Shown here in pieces: positions 54,700-63,638 of a stretch of DNA of 64,000 bases. The translations under genes and the position numbers were made by a program. The notes under the pieces were generated by a model that made no database searches, had not been told where the DNA came from, and saw only the letters and a list, made by a program, of their open reading frames with translations. Origin of the DNA: Heyndrickxia shackletonii (GTDB lineage Bacteria > Bacillota > Bacilli > Bacillales > Bacillaceae_C). The DNA lies in NCBI RefSeq assembly GCF_001420715.1, contig NZ_LJJC01000004.1, forward strand, positions 1,848,875-1,912,874, read 5' to 3'. Positions within the stretch are counted from its first letter, which is position 1; each line of letters starts with the position of its first letter.

Positions 54700-56705
54700 T
54701 TACTGCACTAGTTGGAAATCCGAACACCGGAAAAACATCTTTATTTAATCATTTAACTGGTTCCTATGAGTACGTGGGAAACTGGAGCGGTGTTACGGTT
54801 GAGAAAAAAGTAGGAAGATTGAAGGAAATAAAAGGCGATCTTATTGATTTGCCAGGTGTTTATTCTCTCTATCCATTTTCAAAAGACGAATCTGTTGTTA
54901 TTCAATTTTTCCTAAACGAACAATTTGAAAATATTATTAATATTGTCGATGCATCACAGCTTGAAAGAAATTTACAACTTACTATTCAGCTCCTTGAATT
55001 TGGGAGTCCCGTTATTATCGGTTTGAATATGATCGATGTCGCTGAAAGAAGGGGCATTCACATTGATGCGGCAACGCTTTCTAGAAAGCTGGGTATCCCC
55101 GTTGTCCCGATTACTGCAAGAAGCGGGAAAGGTTGTCATGAGCTCACACTGCAGCTTACAGCCATTAAGGATGTAAAAAGTAACATTCCAAATATACAAT
55201 ATGGTGATGCAATCGAAACTGGAGTTACGAAAATCACCAATATATTAAAAGATAAAGAGTTGCATCTTCCCGCTCGTTGGCTTGCCCTCCAGGTTTTGGA
55301 AGGGAATCCCGATGCTCGCACATACATAGAGCGGTGGGTGTCTAAAGAGATTTTAACCCAGATTATCGATTCGGTGGAAGGTGAAGTTAAGGAAACGACT
55401 TCCTTCTCATCCGCTTCAAGACTGATCTTTGAAAAACGTCGAATCTGGATTGAACAAGTTATTCAAGATAGTATTAATACACAGGTCGAACAGAAAAAGA
55501 ATTGGACGGATCGTATCGATAAAATTGTTACGAATCGCTGGTTAGGAATCCCTATCTTTTTAGCCTTTATGTTTCTTATGTTTACGGTTACTTTTGATTG
55601 GATTGGGACGCCATTATCTGATTTGCTGGATTCCTTTATTTCAGGTTCGTTAAGCAATTGGATTGATGCAGGATTAAAGGCCGTTGGTGCCAGTTCATTT
55701 ATTCAAGCTCTTGTTCTCGATGGAATCGTAGCAGGGGTTGGCGGTGTTCTTGTTTTCGTTCCGCAAATCTTTGTGTTGTTTCTGTTTATTTCACTCCTCG
55801 AGGATTCGGGTTATATGGCTAGAGCGGCGCTTGTCATGGACCGTGTGTTAGAAAAGGTAGGATTGAATGGAAAAGCATTTATTCCTATGGTAATCGGTTT
55901 TGGATGTAATGTTCCCGGTGTTATGGCTGCGAGAACGATTGAACAGCCGAAAGAGCGATTATTAACGGTTCTATTAACTCCATTAATGTCTTGTTCAGCA
56001 AGATTATCGATCTATGCTTTGTTTGTTGGTGCCTTTTTTCAAAAACATCAAGCTATTATCGTCTTTTCATTATATGTTTTAGGTATTGTCGTGGCGCTTG
56101 TACTAGCGAAGCTTTTTTCAAAAGTGCTAATGAAAAATGAACCTTCCATGTTTGTCATTGAGCTGCCTCCTTACCGTGTTCCACATGCTTTAACATTATG
56201 GAGAAGCACATGGGATAAAGGAAAAGGCTTTGTTCGAAAGGCAGGTACCTTTATCTTTGGCGGGTCTGTTGTGATTTGGCTTTTATCGTATTTTGGACCG
56301 GGAGGCATGGGAGTAGATTTGGACCATAGCTTTTTAGCAATCGTTGGCGGTTGGTTTGCTCCACTATTAGCTCCCCTTGGATTCGGAATTTGGCAGGCAG
56401 GTGCTGCTTTAATTACAGGATTTTTAGCAAAAGAAGTGGTTGTTTCGACGATGGGGATTATTTACCATACGCCAGACTCAACAGCTCTTCAAGGGTTATT
56501 GTCGCATTATTTCACACCTTTATCAGCTTACAGCTTCTTAGTTTTTGTTTTGCTTTATATTCCATGTGTAGCGACGGTGGCAGCGATTCGAAATGAATCC
56601 TCTTCATGGAAATGGACGCTGTTTAGCATTGGTTATGCGCTTGTTATTGCATATGCTCTATCGTTGATTATTTACCATGGTGGAAAGTTCATTCTCGGAA
56701 TATAA
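54696..56705 (+). CDS. feoB: Ferrous iron transporter FeoB
   Basis: FeoB imports Fe2+ through the membrane and carries a G-protein domain. The 669 residues have G1 GNPNTGKTS (7-15), a WSGVTVEKK segment (G2), DLPGVYSL (G3), NMID (G4) and then two Gate-domain repeats with helices (GFGCNVPGVMAARTI, LTPLMSCSARLSIYA). This is standard length for Gram-positive FeoB. It is translationally coupled to feoA and followed by a small Cys-rich partner gene. Confidence 0.96.
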   Translation: MITALVGNPNTGKTSLFNHLTGSYEYVGNWSGVTVEKKVGRLKEIKGDLIDLPGVYSLYPFSKDESVVIQFFLNEQFENIINIVDASQLERNLQLTIQLLEFGSPVIIGLNMIDVAERRGIHIDAATLSRKLGIPVVPITARSGKGCHELTLQLTAIKDVKSNIPNIQYGDAIETGVTKITNILKDKELHLPARWLALQVLEGNPDARTYIERWVSKEILTQIIDSVEGEVKETTSFSSASRLIFEKRRIWIEQVIQDSINTQVEQKKNWTDRIDKIVTNRWLGIPIFLAFMFLMFTVTFDWIGTPLSDLLDSFISGSLSNWIDAGLKAVGASSFIQALVLDGIVAGVGGVLVFVPQIFVLFLFISLLEDSGYMARAALVMDRVLEKVGLNGKAFIPMVIGFGCNVPGVMAARTIEQPKERLLTVLLTPLMSCSARLSIYALFVGAFFQKHQAIIVFSLYVLGIVVALVLAKLFSKVLMKNEPSMFVIELPPYRVPHALTLWRSTWDKGKGFVRKAGTFIFGGSVVIWLLSYFGPGGMGVDLDHSFLAIVGGWFAPLLAPLGFGIWQAGAALITGFLAKEVVVSTMGIIYHTPDSTALQGLLSHYFTPLSAYSFLVFVLLYIPCVATVAAIRNESSSWKWTLFSIGYALVIAYALSLIIYHGGKFILGI

Positions 56706-56717
56706 GGAGTGATACGA

Positions 56718-56897
56718 ATGTTGGCAAGTATTATTATTGGGGTACTTATTTTCGGATATGCTGCCTTTACATTGTATAAATTTATGAAGAAGAGTAAGCA
56801 AGGTGCCTGTGCCCATTGCTCTTTAAAAAATAACTGTCAATCAGCCTGTAACACGGTGTTAAAAGATAAAAAAGTAAACCCCTTTTCAATTAAATAG
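56718..56897 (+). CDS. FeoB-associated Cys-rich membrane protein
   Basis: The 59-residue protein has one N-terminal membrane helix (LASIIIGVLIFGYAAFTLY), a basic stretch and four cysteines in the tail (CAHC, then NNC and SAC). This matches the small cysteine-rich membrane proteins often encoded after feoB. It may help FeoB, perhaps through metal binding; the role is not established. ATG 56718 follows AAGGAG, and the gene lies 12 bases after feoB. Confidence 0.8.
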   Translation: MLASIIIGVLIFGYAAFTLYKFMKKSKQGACAHCSLKNNCQSACNTVLKDKKVNPFSIK

Positions 56898-56919
56898 TTT
56901 TTTGCTTAGTGGAGAATTC

Positions 56920-56950
56920 AGCCTAAATCGCATTGCGATTTAGGCTTTTT
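56920..56950 (+). terminator. Intrinsic terminator of the feo operon
   Basis: AGCCTAAATCGC pairs perfectly with GCGATTTAGGCT around ATT and is followed by TTTTT. Confidence 0.92.
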
Positions 56951-56968
56951 AGCATAATGTGAAAATGA

Positions 56969-57097
56969 GCGGACATACGTTCCGTTATGTGTGACAAAAG
57001 TGGTGGTTTCCGTTTTTATCGGACATACGTTCCGTTATTTAGCTGAAAGGTGGCTAATTTAGTGCGCTTTTTAGCAAATAACGGAATCAGTGTCCGC
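56969..57097. repeat. CGGACA...CCGTTAT motif element, copy 2
   Basis: CGGACATACGTTCCGTTAT occurs twice exactly, 50 bases apart (starting 56970 and 57020), and a third copy is inverted (57078-57097). GTGACAAAAGTGGTG after the first motif is shared with copy 1 at 34530. The element lies between the feo terminator and the SOS polymerase promoter and has no coding potential. Confidence 0.7.
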
Positions 57098-57168
57098 AAA
57101 AAAAGTGAAACCTCATTAGTATTCATGTTTTTCAACCCATCCAATAACTTGTTTCCAAAAAATATAAA

Positions 57169-57224
57169 TTGAAATCGAACGTATATTCGAATACAATATA
57201 GAATATAATAAGAACATAAGTTCG
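57169..57224 (+). promoter_or_regulatory. SOS promoter with two LexA boxes
   Basis: TTGAAA (57169-57174) and TACAAT (57192-57197) are exactly 17 bases apart. The spacer contains CGAACGTATATTCG (57176-57189), one change from the Bacillus LexA consensus CGAAC-N4-GTTCG. A second site, GAACATAAGTTC (57212-57223), has a perfect GAAC-N4-GTTC core just downstream of the -10. LexA binding would block the promoter directly. Confidence 0.8.
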
Positions 57225-57263
57225 TTAATGCGAAATAAATAAAACCTAATGAAGGTGAAGAAA

Positions 57264-58535
57264 GTGACCGTTGATTACAGCAAACTCCCGCATCATAAGA
57301 TTTTATGCATCGATATGAAGAGTTTCTATGCAAGTTGCAGTGCTGTTATACGTGGGCTAGATCCGATGGAATGCTATCTAGCTGTGGTTGGAAACAAAGA
57401 GCAGCCAGGAAGTATTGTGCTCGCCGCTTCTCCGAAATTAAAAAAGGACTTTGGCATTAAATCAGCATCTTCCCGGTTGTTTAATATTCCTAATGACAGC
57501 AGGATTCAAATTGTTGAAGCGCAAATGTCGACTTACTTACAAATCTCCACAGAATTAATAAAAATTTTTAATAAGTATGCACCTATGGAAGATATTCATG
57601 TCTACAGTGTGGATGAATCGTTTATTAAAGTGGATGGCCTGAAAAATATATTTGGTGACACAAAAACAATCGCGCATATGATCAAAAATGAGATTTTTGA
57701 AAACTTTGGACTGCCTTGCACGATTGGCATTGGCCCCAATATGCTGATGGCAAAATTGGCATTAGATTTGGAATCGAAAAAAGCAAAGAATGGAATAGCG
57801 GAATGGACCTATGAGGATGTCCCAACCAAACTATGGTCCGTATCTCCATTACGGGAAATGTGGGGGATAGGAAGAAGGCTGGAAAAAAGGCTAAACGGAA
57901 TGGGGATTTTCTCTGTAGGTACTTTGGCAAAATATGACCTGAAATTATTGGAAAAAGAATTTGGTATTATGGGAAACCAACTTTACCATCATGCTTGGGG
58001 TGTAGATTTATCCGAGTTGGGAGCTCCTATTATAGATGGGCAAATTAGCTTTGGAAAAGGCCAAATATTACTGCGTGATTATAAAGAAGAGCATGAAATC
58101 AAAGTAGTCATATTAGAAATGTGTGAGGAAGTAGCACGCAGAGCCCGTGCATCAAAAAAATCGGGAAGAACGATTAGTTTAGGAATTGGATACAGTGATT
58201 CTGATTTTGGAGGAGGCTTTCATCGATCCTATACAATGGAAGAGGCGACCAATGTAACCATGACCATTTATCAAGTGTGTTTGAAGTTATTTGATAAGTT
58301 TTATACAGGCAAAAATGTTCGTCAAATAACCATCACTCTCTCCAATATTGTGAATGATAGAAGCATGCAGCTGAATTTATTTGAGCCTAATAAAGCAAAA
58401 TTACATGATTTAGGATATGTGGTAGATAAAATTAGAGATAAGTTTGGTTCTGCATCGATATTGAGAGCTGTTTCTTTTACTGAAGCTGGGACATCTTTAA
58501 AACGCTCCGCACTTGTGGGAGGGCATAAAGCATGA
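57264..58535 (+). CDS. yqjW: SOS-induced Y-family DNA polymerase (YqjW/UvrX type)
   Basis: This translesion polymerase of the UmuC/UvrX branch is distinct from the dinB product at 45335. The 423 residues hold CIDMKSFYASCSAV and YSVDESFIKVDGL (palm acidic residues), CTIGIGPNMLMAKLALD, MWGIGRRLEKRLNGMGI, a little-finger domain and a clamp-binding-like MQLNLFEP. GTG 57264 follows AAGGTGAAG; an in-frame ATG at 57249 precedes that site. It overlaps the YolD-like gene by four bases and lies behind two LexA boxes. Confidence 0.93.
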   Translation: MTVDYSKLPHHKILCIDMKSFYASCSAVIRGLDPMECYLAVVGNKEQPGSIVLAASPKLKKDFGIKSASSRLFNIPNDSRIQIVEAQMSTYLQISTELIKIFNKYAPMEDIHVYSVDESFIKVDGLKNIFGDTKTIAHMIKNEIFENFGLPCTIGIGPNMLMAKLALDLESKKAKNGIAEWTYEDVPTKLWSVSPLREMWGIGRRLEKRLNGMGIFSVGTLAKYDLKLLEKEFGIMGNQLYHHAWGVDLSELGAPIIDGQISFGKGQILLRDYKEEHEIKVVILEMCEEVARRARASKKSGRTISLGIGYSDSDFGGGFHRSYTMEEATNVTMTIYQVCLKLFDKFYTGKNVRQITITLSNIVNDRSMQLNLFEPNKAKLHDLGYVVDKIRDKFGSASILRAVSFTEAGTSLKRSALVGGHKA

Positions 58536-58864
58536 TCCGTGATAGAGGAAATAAAAAATGGGTCTCCTTAATGCTGCCGGAGCATGTAAAAATGTTAAGG
58601 GATATGTCGGTAGATTTAAAACGGCAAAACAAACCAGTGCTGGATGAATATCAAATTCAGGAGTTTGAAGAGAGGATAAAGTACGCACAGGAATTTAAGC
58701 TGCCTTTAGAATTTTCTATTTTTGAAAATGGATTTATAAAGAATATGGTTGGCAGGGTAATGAAAATGGACCCTTTAGAAAAAAAAATGAAAGTCAAAAC
58801 GATGAATGATAACATAGAATTCGTGCATTTCCACGAAATAATAAATGTACAAATAAAAGATTAA
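58532..58864 (+). CDS. yqjX: YolD-like family protein (YqjX)
   Basis: The 110-residue protein belongs to the YolD-like group: WVSLMLPEHVKMLRDM near the start and a C-terminal segment with a predicted beta-strand core (GRVMKMDPLEKKMKVKT). Such genes are regularly paired with UvrX-type polymerases and are considered functional analogues of UmuD. It overlaps the polymerase gene (ATGA), so the two are co-translated in the SOS response. Confidence 0.88.
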   Translation: MIRDRGNKKWVSLMLPEHVKMLRDMSVDLKRQNKPVLDEYQIQEFEERIKYAQEFKLPLEFSIFENGFIKNMVGRVMKMDPLEKKMKVKTMNDNIEFVHFHEIINVQIKD

Positions 58865-58889
58865 ACCGCCCATTTGGACGGTTATTTTT
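58863..58889 (+). terminator. Intrinsic terminator after yqjX
   Basis: AACCGCCC pairs with GGACGGTT (one wobble) around a short loop and ends in TATTTTTT. Confidence 0.7.
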
Positions 58890-58900
58890 TCGCGATGAAC

Positions 58901-59113
58901 CTATTCTACTTCCTTTTTCTCTGCGCGAACACATGATTCAAAATTCCCTTTATGTGAACCGTCACAGAACGGTTTATTTTTGGATAATCCGCAGCGGCAT
59001 AATGAAAACGATGGCTTTGTTTCGAAAACATTTCCTTCTGCATCAATAAGTTCGACGTCACCGGATACACGGTAAGACCCATTATCATTCACCTTAATTT
59101 GCACTTTTGCCAT
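58901..59113 (-). CDS. CDGSH iron-sulfur domain protein
   Basis: The 70-residue protein carries the CDGSH signature CRCGLSKNKPFCDGSH (about residues 39-54), whose three Cys and one His ligate a 2Fe-2S cluster in mitoNEET-like proteins. The N-terminal half is a short beta domain, and there is no membrane anchor, so it should be soluble. The role is unknown, possibly redox or iron-sulfur handling. AAAGGGTGG precedes ATG 59113. It is convergent with yqjX. Confidence 0.88.
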   Translation of the reverse strand: MAKVQIKVNDNGSYRVSGDVELIDAEGNVFETKPSFSLCRCGLSKNKPFCDGSHKGNFESCVRAEKKEVE

Positions 59114-59192
59114 ATGTAACCACCCTTTCTAAAATTATCATGTCTTCTTAGATGGTATAAAGAAAATGAAAAAAATGCAACCTTTTCTAAAG

Positions 59193-60113
59193 TTAGAGCA
59201 CTTCTTCACTCAAATACAAACTAAAAAATTCATCAATTGCTTGCTCGTATTCTTCCTTATTCTCATTGAAGGATTGTGCATGCCCTCCGATAGTAGCCAT
59301 GAATAACATTTTTTGATCTTTCTTCCTGTTGTATAACGTCTTTGTCATTTCCGGCAAGATGTAATCATCTTTTTGGCTATGTATAAATAGAACGGGTTTT
59401 TTTATGTTGTCTATAACCTGGATAGGGGAAATAGTTTTCAGGCTATAACCGCCTCGAATACGCACAAAGAAGTCAGCAAGAGGCAGAAACCATTTTCCAG
59501 GAAGCTTCATCTCTTTTGTAATTCGGTAGGCTAACTGCTCACGAAAATCGGAATAAGGGCAGTCCGCAATATAAAAATCAGCCCGGTCTTCAAGGCTGCC
59601 GGCATATAGAAGGGCTGTAGCAGCACCCATGGATTCCCCGTGAATCCCAAAAAAGACATCTTCTCCTTCGGTTGAGATTAAATAATCGACAACCGCTTTT
59701 AAATCGTATTTTTCATAGTATCCATAGCTTGTTGTTTTACCTTCTGATTCCCCGTGCCGGCGATGATCGTAAATAATCGCATTAAAGCCTCTTTTTAGAA
59801 AAATGTTCATGTATTTGATGGAATTCGTTTTGTTTTCCGTTACACCATGTGAAAAAATCATGTATTTTTTTCTATCGGGATAAGGTCGTATCACAATTGC
59901 TTTAATTAAGTAGCCGAAGGGAGAGTCGATCCAAACTTCTTGTTTTGGCAAATCTTCATAGTGGATAGGATCGATTCTTTCTGCCTTTACTTCACGATCA
60001 AAAATAAGTTTTTCATCCTTTTTCATCATATAGATGATGCGTTGTGACATATAGAATCCCAAACCTGCAGCAAGTAAAGTAGTGCCTCCCAGAATAGAAA
60101 GAACTTTCTTCAA
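59193..60113 (-). CDS. yqkD: Membrane-anchored alpha/beta hydrolase (YqkD-like)
   Basis: The 306-residue protein has an N-terminal membrane anchor (VLSILGGTTLLAAGLGFYM), an alpha/beta fold with the oxyanion segment MIFSHGVTENK, the nucleophile elbow GIHGESMGA, an acid residue in FIHSQKDDYILP and the C-terminal GGHAQSF histidine. It is probably a surface-exposed esterase or peptidase; the substrate is unknown. TTG 60113 follows GGAGGTG. A longer open frame reaching into the repeat array is rejected. Confidence 0.88.
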   Translation of the reverse strand: MKKVLSILGGTTLLAAGLGFYMSQRIIYMMKKDEKLIFDREVKAERIDPIHYEDLPKQEVWIDSPFGYLIKAIVIRPYPDRKKYMIFSHGVTENKTNSIKYMNIFLKRGFNAIIYDHRRHGESEGKTTSYGYYEKYDLKAVVDYLISTEGEDVFFGIHGESMGAATALLYAGSLEDRADFYIADCPYSDFREQLAYRITKEMKLPGKWFLPLADFFVRIRGGYSLKTISPIQVIDNIKKPVLFIHSQKDDYILPEMTKTLYNRKKDQKMLFMATIGGHAQSFNENKEEYEQAIDEFFSLYLSEEVL

Positions 60114-60191
60114 TGATAGCCACCTCCAAAATACCATTTTCTTCATTTTACCATATGAAAAGGATGACATAAAAAATGAAGGCATCACAAT

Positions 60192-60570
60192 AATGAAGGA
60201 CAAGTTACACACAAGATAAAAAGCAAACTGTCTTTCAACGAAGGAATGAAGGAGAAGTAACGCCAAGGCAAAAAGCAAAACGTCCTTCATCAAGAGGATG
60301 AAGGACAAGTTACACCAAGACAAAAAGCAAAACGTCCTTCATCAAGTGGATGAAGGACAAGTTACACCAAGACAAAGAGGAAAATGTCCTTCATCAAGAG
60401 TATGAAGGACAAGTAACGCTAGGGCAAAAAGCAAAATGTCCTTCATCAAGTGAATGAAGGACAAGTTACGCACAAGATAAAAAGCAAACTGTCTTTCATC
60501 AAAGGAATGAAGGACAAGTTACACCAAGACAAAAAGCAAAATGTCCTTCATCAAGTGGATGAAGGACAAG
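60192..60570. repeat. Tandem array of 52-bp hairpin units
   Basis: Seven hairpin-bearing units follow each other with a 52-53 base period, after a partial one at the left end. Each contains GTCCTTCAT, a 7-base loop and ATGAAGGAC, so each forms a perfect or near-perfect 9-bp hairpin, then a spacer of the form AAGTTACACCAAGACAAAAA. The arms are the best conserved part and the loops vary (CAAGTGG, CAAGAGG, CAAGAGT, CAAGTGA). The array lies between a small minus-strand gene and the start of yqkD, and no frame is open through it. Confidence 0.9.
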
Positions 60571-60590
60571 GCCTATCGAGGTAAGTGGAA

Positions 60591-60722
60591 TTATTGCTCA
60601 GAATTTTGTCTCTTAGTCGGATGAATCGCTTTATTCAGTTCTTCAGCAGCTAACACATTTTTGGTTGTGTCAGCAGTTGGTTTGCCTTTTTGACTATAGC
60701 CTTTTTCACGCTGCTTCGTCAT
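60591..60722 (-). CDS. Small basic protein, 43 residues, unknown function
   Basis: The product begins MTKQREKGYSQKGKPTADTT and is hydrophilic throughout, with many Lys, Thr, Gln and Asn, resembling small spore-associated proteins in composition. I do not recognise a family with certainty. AAGGAGG lies 12 bases before the ATG at 60722. A nearer ATG opens only a three-codon frame (MQL), which could be a tiny leader. The tandem hairpin array starts 20 bases past its stop. Confidence 0.6.
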   Translation of the reverse strand: MTKQREKGYSQKGKPTADTTKNVLAAEELNKAIHPTKRQNSEQ

Positions 60723-60792
60723 AGTTGCATGATACCTCCTTAAAATAGACGATATCATTAAATTGAGCATTATCAATAAAAACTATACCATT

Positions 60793-61689
60793 TTACTTTG
60801 CTTTCGCTAATTGATAATATCCGGTTTCAATTTTTCGAGAAATGGATGGGGCAATAATGTCAATGGCTTTGACGAGCTCATCTAAATGAATGCCGGTTTC
60901 AATCCCCATCCTCTCCAGCATATAAACAACATCCTCCGTCGCCACATTTCCGGTTGCTCCCGGAGCAAATGGGCAGCCTCCAAGACCGCCTGCCGATGTA
61001 TCGAAACGATCAATGCCTGCCTCGAGTGCAGCATAAATATTGGCAAGCGCCATTTTTCTTGTATCATGAAAATGAGCGGTTAGCAAAACCTCGGGAAGTT
61101 GTTTTTTTAATTTAGAGAATAAGGAAAATGACTCAGTAGGGGCAGCCATCCCAATTGTATCGGCAACACTTAATTCATCTACCCCTGATTGGGCAAACTC
61201 TTTACAAAGTGCAATGGTATCTTCTTCTGCTATTTTCCCTTCAAATGGGCAATAAAACGAAGTGGAAATGCATGCCCGAACAAAAACATTAGTGGCCTTT
61301 AGTTCAGCAATAATTGGTTTAAGCTCCTCCATACTTTCTCTAGTCGTTTTATTTATATTTTTTTTATTAAAGCTATTGCTGACTCCGACAAATACAGCAA
61401 TGGCTTTGCAGCCTGTTTCTAAAGCGCGTTCAACTCCTTTTCGGTTAGGAGCAAGTACAATATTTCGATAGGTATCCGAGGAATTAACCAAAACAATCTC
61501 TGCAGCATCTTGCATTTGCGGAACCCATTTAGGCGAAACAAATGAAGTTAATTCCATCTCTGTTACCCCGGAAGACTTTAACTGCTCAATAAATTTATTT
61601 TTGATATCCGTTGGAACAAAGCTTTTTTCATTTTGCAATCCATCACGAGGCCCGACCTCGATAATAACAGCCTTTGTTGGTAATACCAT
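60793..61689 (-). CDS. Hydroxymethylglutaryl-CoA lyase
   Basis: The enzyme cleaves HMG-CoA to acetyl-CoA and acetoacetate, the last step of leucine breakdown. The 298-residue TIM-barrel protein has IIEVGPRDGLQNEKSFVPT (metal Asp and catalytic Arg), SFVSPKWVPQMQDA, HFHDTRKMALANIY and the lyase signature GLGGCPFAPGATGN with the active-site Cys. AAAGGGGGAG precedes ATG 61689. No other leucine-specific gene is adjacent, but a thiolase starts at 63903. B. subtilis yngG is the likely counterpart. Confidence 0.94.
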   Translation of the reverse strand: MVLPTKAVIIEVGPRDGLQNEKSFVPTDIKNKFIEQLKSSGVTEMELTSFVSPKWVPQMQDAAEIVLVNSSDTYRNIVLAPNRKGVERALETGCKAIAVFVGVSNSFNKKNINKTTRESMEELKPIIAELKATNVFVRACISTSFYCPFEGKIAEEDTIALCKEFAQSGVDELSVADTIGMAAPTESFSLFSKLKKQLPEVLLTAHFHDTRKMALANIYAALEAGIDRFDTSAGGLGGCPFAPGATGNVATEDVVYMLERMGIETGIHLDELVKAIDIIAPSISRKIETGYYQLAKAK

Positions 61690-61763
61690 GATTTCTCCCC
61701 CTTTGTTATAAGTCTATTGTAAAAAGAGGAGAGATGGAATTGCAATAATAATATGATTTTTCA

Positions 61764-61801
61764 TAAAAAAAGAGCAATGCCATAGAATTAGACATTGCTT
61801 T
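61764..61801 (-). terminator. Intrinsic terminator of the xpaC-yaaN operon
   Basis: On the minus strand AAAAGCAATG pairs with CATTGCTCTTT around a loop and ends in seven T residues, just after the yaaN stop. Confidence 0.8.
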
Positions 61802-61806
61802 TAGCT

Positions 61807-62985
61807 TTATGATTTTAAATTTAACAGCTTTTGCTTTAATTCATTCTCCATCGTGATCAGCTCTTGTTCAGCCTGATAGCGTTTTGCACGGCCCTCTTGT
61901 TGAATGCGAAGCGTTTCTTCTAATGTCGAAACAAGATTTTCTTGTGTTTTCTTTAATGTTTCGATATCAACAAGTCCGCGTTCATTTTCCTTCGCGGATT
62001 CGATTGTATTTGATTTTAGCATTTCGGCATTTTTAAGGAGCAGATCATTTGTTGTTTTAGATACCTGTTTTTGAGCTTCGACTGCACTGCGCTGGCGAAT
62101 AAGTGTTAACGCAATCGCAATTTGATTCTTCCAAAGCGGAATGGCAGTCATTATCGAAGACTGAATTTTTTCCGCCAATGCTTGATTTGTATTTTGAATT
62201 AACCTGATTTGTGGTGCACTTTGAATCGTAATCTGCCTGCTTAGCTTTAAATCATGTAATCGTTTCTCTAAACGATCTGCAAATTGTATCATATCATTAA
62301 CATCCTGAAAGGCCATTTGGTCGCCGGTTTCTGCCGCTTTTTTCTTTAATTCTGGAATGGTTTTTGTGTATAATTCTTCAACTTTTAATTCACCTGCAGC
62401 AATATAAATATTTAGGGCATGGAAATAATCTTTATTTTTTTCATATAGTTGTTCGAGCATATTGATATCGGATAAAAGTGTTTTTTTCGAAAGCTCCAAT
62501 TTAACACTAATTCTATCGATTTGCGCACCAGTCTTTTGATACTTTGATAATACCTCTTGAACAGAACTGGAGATTTTTCCAAACATTCTCGAAAATAGCC
62601 CTTTCTTTTCAGGAGCTAATTCTTCGGGGTTAACCTGTTCCAATTTCTTCATTAAATCGCCTAATATTTCTCCAATTTCTCCAATATCCTTTTTTTGGAC
62701 GTGGTCAAGCATGGAATGGGAGAAGTTTAAAAGCTTTGATTGAGCCTGTGTTCCGTACATTATAATCGACTGATGATTTTTTGGATCAATTTGCTCAGCC
62801 AACTGTCTTGCTTTTTCACGGTTCTGTTCTGGTAAAACATCAATTAGCCTTTGCGGCTTTTCCGCCTGGGCTGTTGCAGGAGCATCATGAATTACAAGCT
62901 CCTTTTCTCCAAATGGATTGGTTAGTAAATCATCCAATCCTTCACTTATATCTTCTTGCCATAGGCTTTCCTTTGACTCACTCAT
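61807..62985 (-). CDS. yaaN: Toxic anion resistance protein, TelA family (YaaN)
   Basis: This 392-residue, almost wholly helical cytoplasmic protein of the TelA/YaaN family is linked to tellurite and cell-envelope stress in several bacteria; the mechanism is not known. Family segments include [50 protein letters not shown]-like [15 protein letters not shown] and the [17 protein letters not shown] region. Its start overlaps the xpaC stop by four bases, so the two are translated together. Confidence 0.9.
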   Translation of the reverse strand: MSESKESLWQEDISEGLDDLLTNPFGEKELVIHDAPATAQAEKPQRLIDVLPEQNREKARQLAEQIDPKNHQSIIMYGTQAQSKLLNFSHSMLDHVQKKDIGEIGEILGDLMKKLEQVNPEELAPEKKGLFSRMFGKISSSVQEVLSKYQKTGAQIDRISVKLELSKKTLLSDINMLEQLYEKNKDYFHALNIYIAAGELKVEELYTKTIPELKKKAAETGDQMAFQDVNDMIQFADRLEKRLHDLKLSRQITIQSAPQIRLIQNTNQALAEKIQSSIMTAIPLWKNQIAIALTLIRQRSAVEAQKQVSKTTNDLLLKNAEMLKSNTIESAKENERGLVDIETLKKTQENLVSTLEETLRIQQEGRAKRYQAEQELITMENELKQKLLNLKS

Positions 62986-63638
62986 TTTGTTGATCTCCTT
63001 TCGTCATCTAAAGAAGTGTCTATTGGTGGTTTTAAAGAATGCTTTGCTACATTCAGTTCAAACTCAAGATGATCAATGTCTTTCGATAACACTTCATATA
63101 AATCATTCTCTATCGTCCTTTTTAACTCCTTTAAAGTATTGCGGGTATCCTTTAAAGAAAAATATAATTCATTATTTTTTACCGGTTGTGCAGCTAAAAA
63201 CGCGTATTTTTCAGATAATTCCACAATAGAATCTAAATGATAGAAAAAGAATTTTTCTGCTTGATAAAATCTTCTTGGTTCTCTTCTGATAATCGCGTAG
63301 ATCCTTTTTACAAGACGGATAAGATCAAGCATTTGCTTAAATGCGCCAATGTTTCGCACGTTAAAGAATACCTTTTGCAAACGGTGAATTTTCTTCTTAG
63401 CTTCCTTAAGGTTTTGGACAATATAAGCAAATTCTTTTCGAGAAAGCTGATGTTTTTTCAAAAATTTTCTTTTGGTGATCCATTTTATCACAATATATAT
63501 GATTGCGCCTCCGAGTATTGCGGAACCGGATGAATATAAAAGGGTTTGCTCAAAACCAAAATAACTAATCAGCCATACGAGTGCCGCAACAGGTATTGCA
63601 ACAAATATACGGGTAATGAAGGAAAAAAATGTTTTCAT
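62982..63638 (-). CDS. xpaC: XpaC-like 5-bromo-4-chloroindolyl phosphate hydrolysis protein
   Basis: The 218-residue protein has two N-terminal membrane segments (about residues 4-21 and 27-49) followed by a basic region and long helices. Its family was named for a phosphatase phenotype in B. subtilis, though the true activity is uncertain. The xpaC-yaaN pairing is conserved in Bacillus. ATG 63638 follows GGAGAGTCG; further upstream in-frame starts have no site. Confidence 0.85.
   Translation of the reverse strand: MKTFFSFITRIFVAIPVAALVWLISYFGFEQTLLYSSGSAILGGAIIYIVIKWITKRKFLKKHQLSRKEFAYIVQNLKEAKKKIHRLQKVFFNVRNIGAFKQMLDLIRLVKRIYAIIRREPRRFYQAEKFFFYHLDSIVELSEKYAFLAAQPVKNNELYFSLKDTRNTLKELKRTIENDLYEVLSKDIDHLEFELNVAKHSLKPPIDTSLDDERRSTK

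Noticed and set aside
60114-60323. Longer N-terminus for the YqkD-type hydrolase
   Set aside because: The extension is the tandem repeat read through in a chance open frame. GGAGGTG fits TTG 60113, and the protein then starts with a normal membrane anchor.
60192-60570. CRISPR-like array
   Set aside because: The 52-bp units repeat end to end and share almost their whole length. There are no unique spacers of constant length and no cas genes, so this is a tandem repeat.
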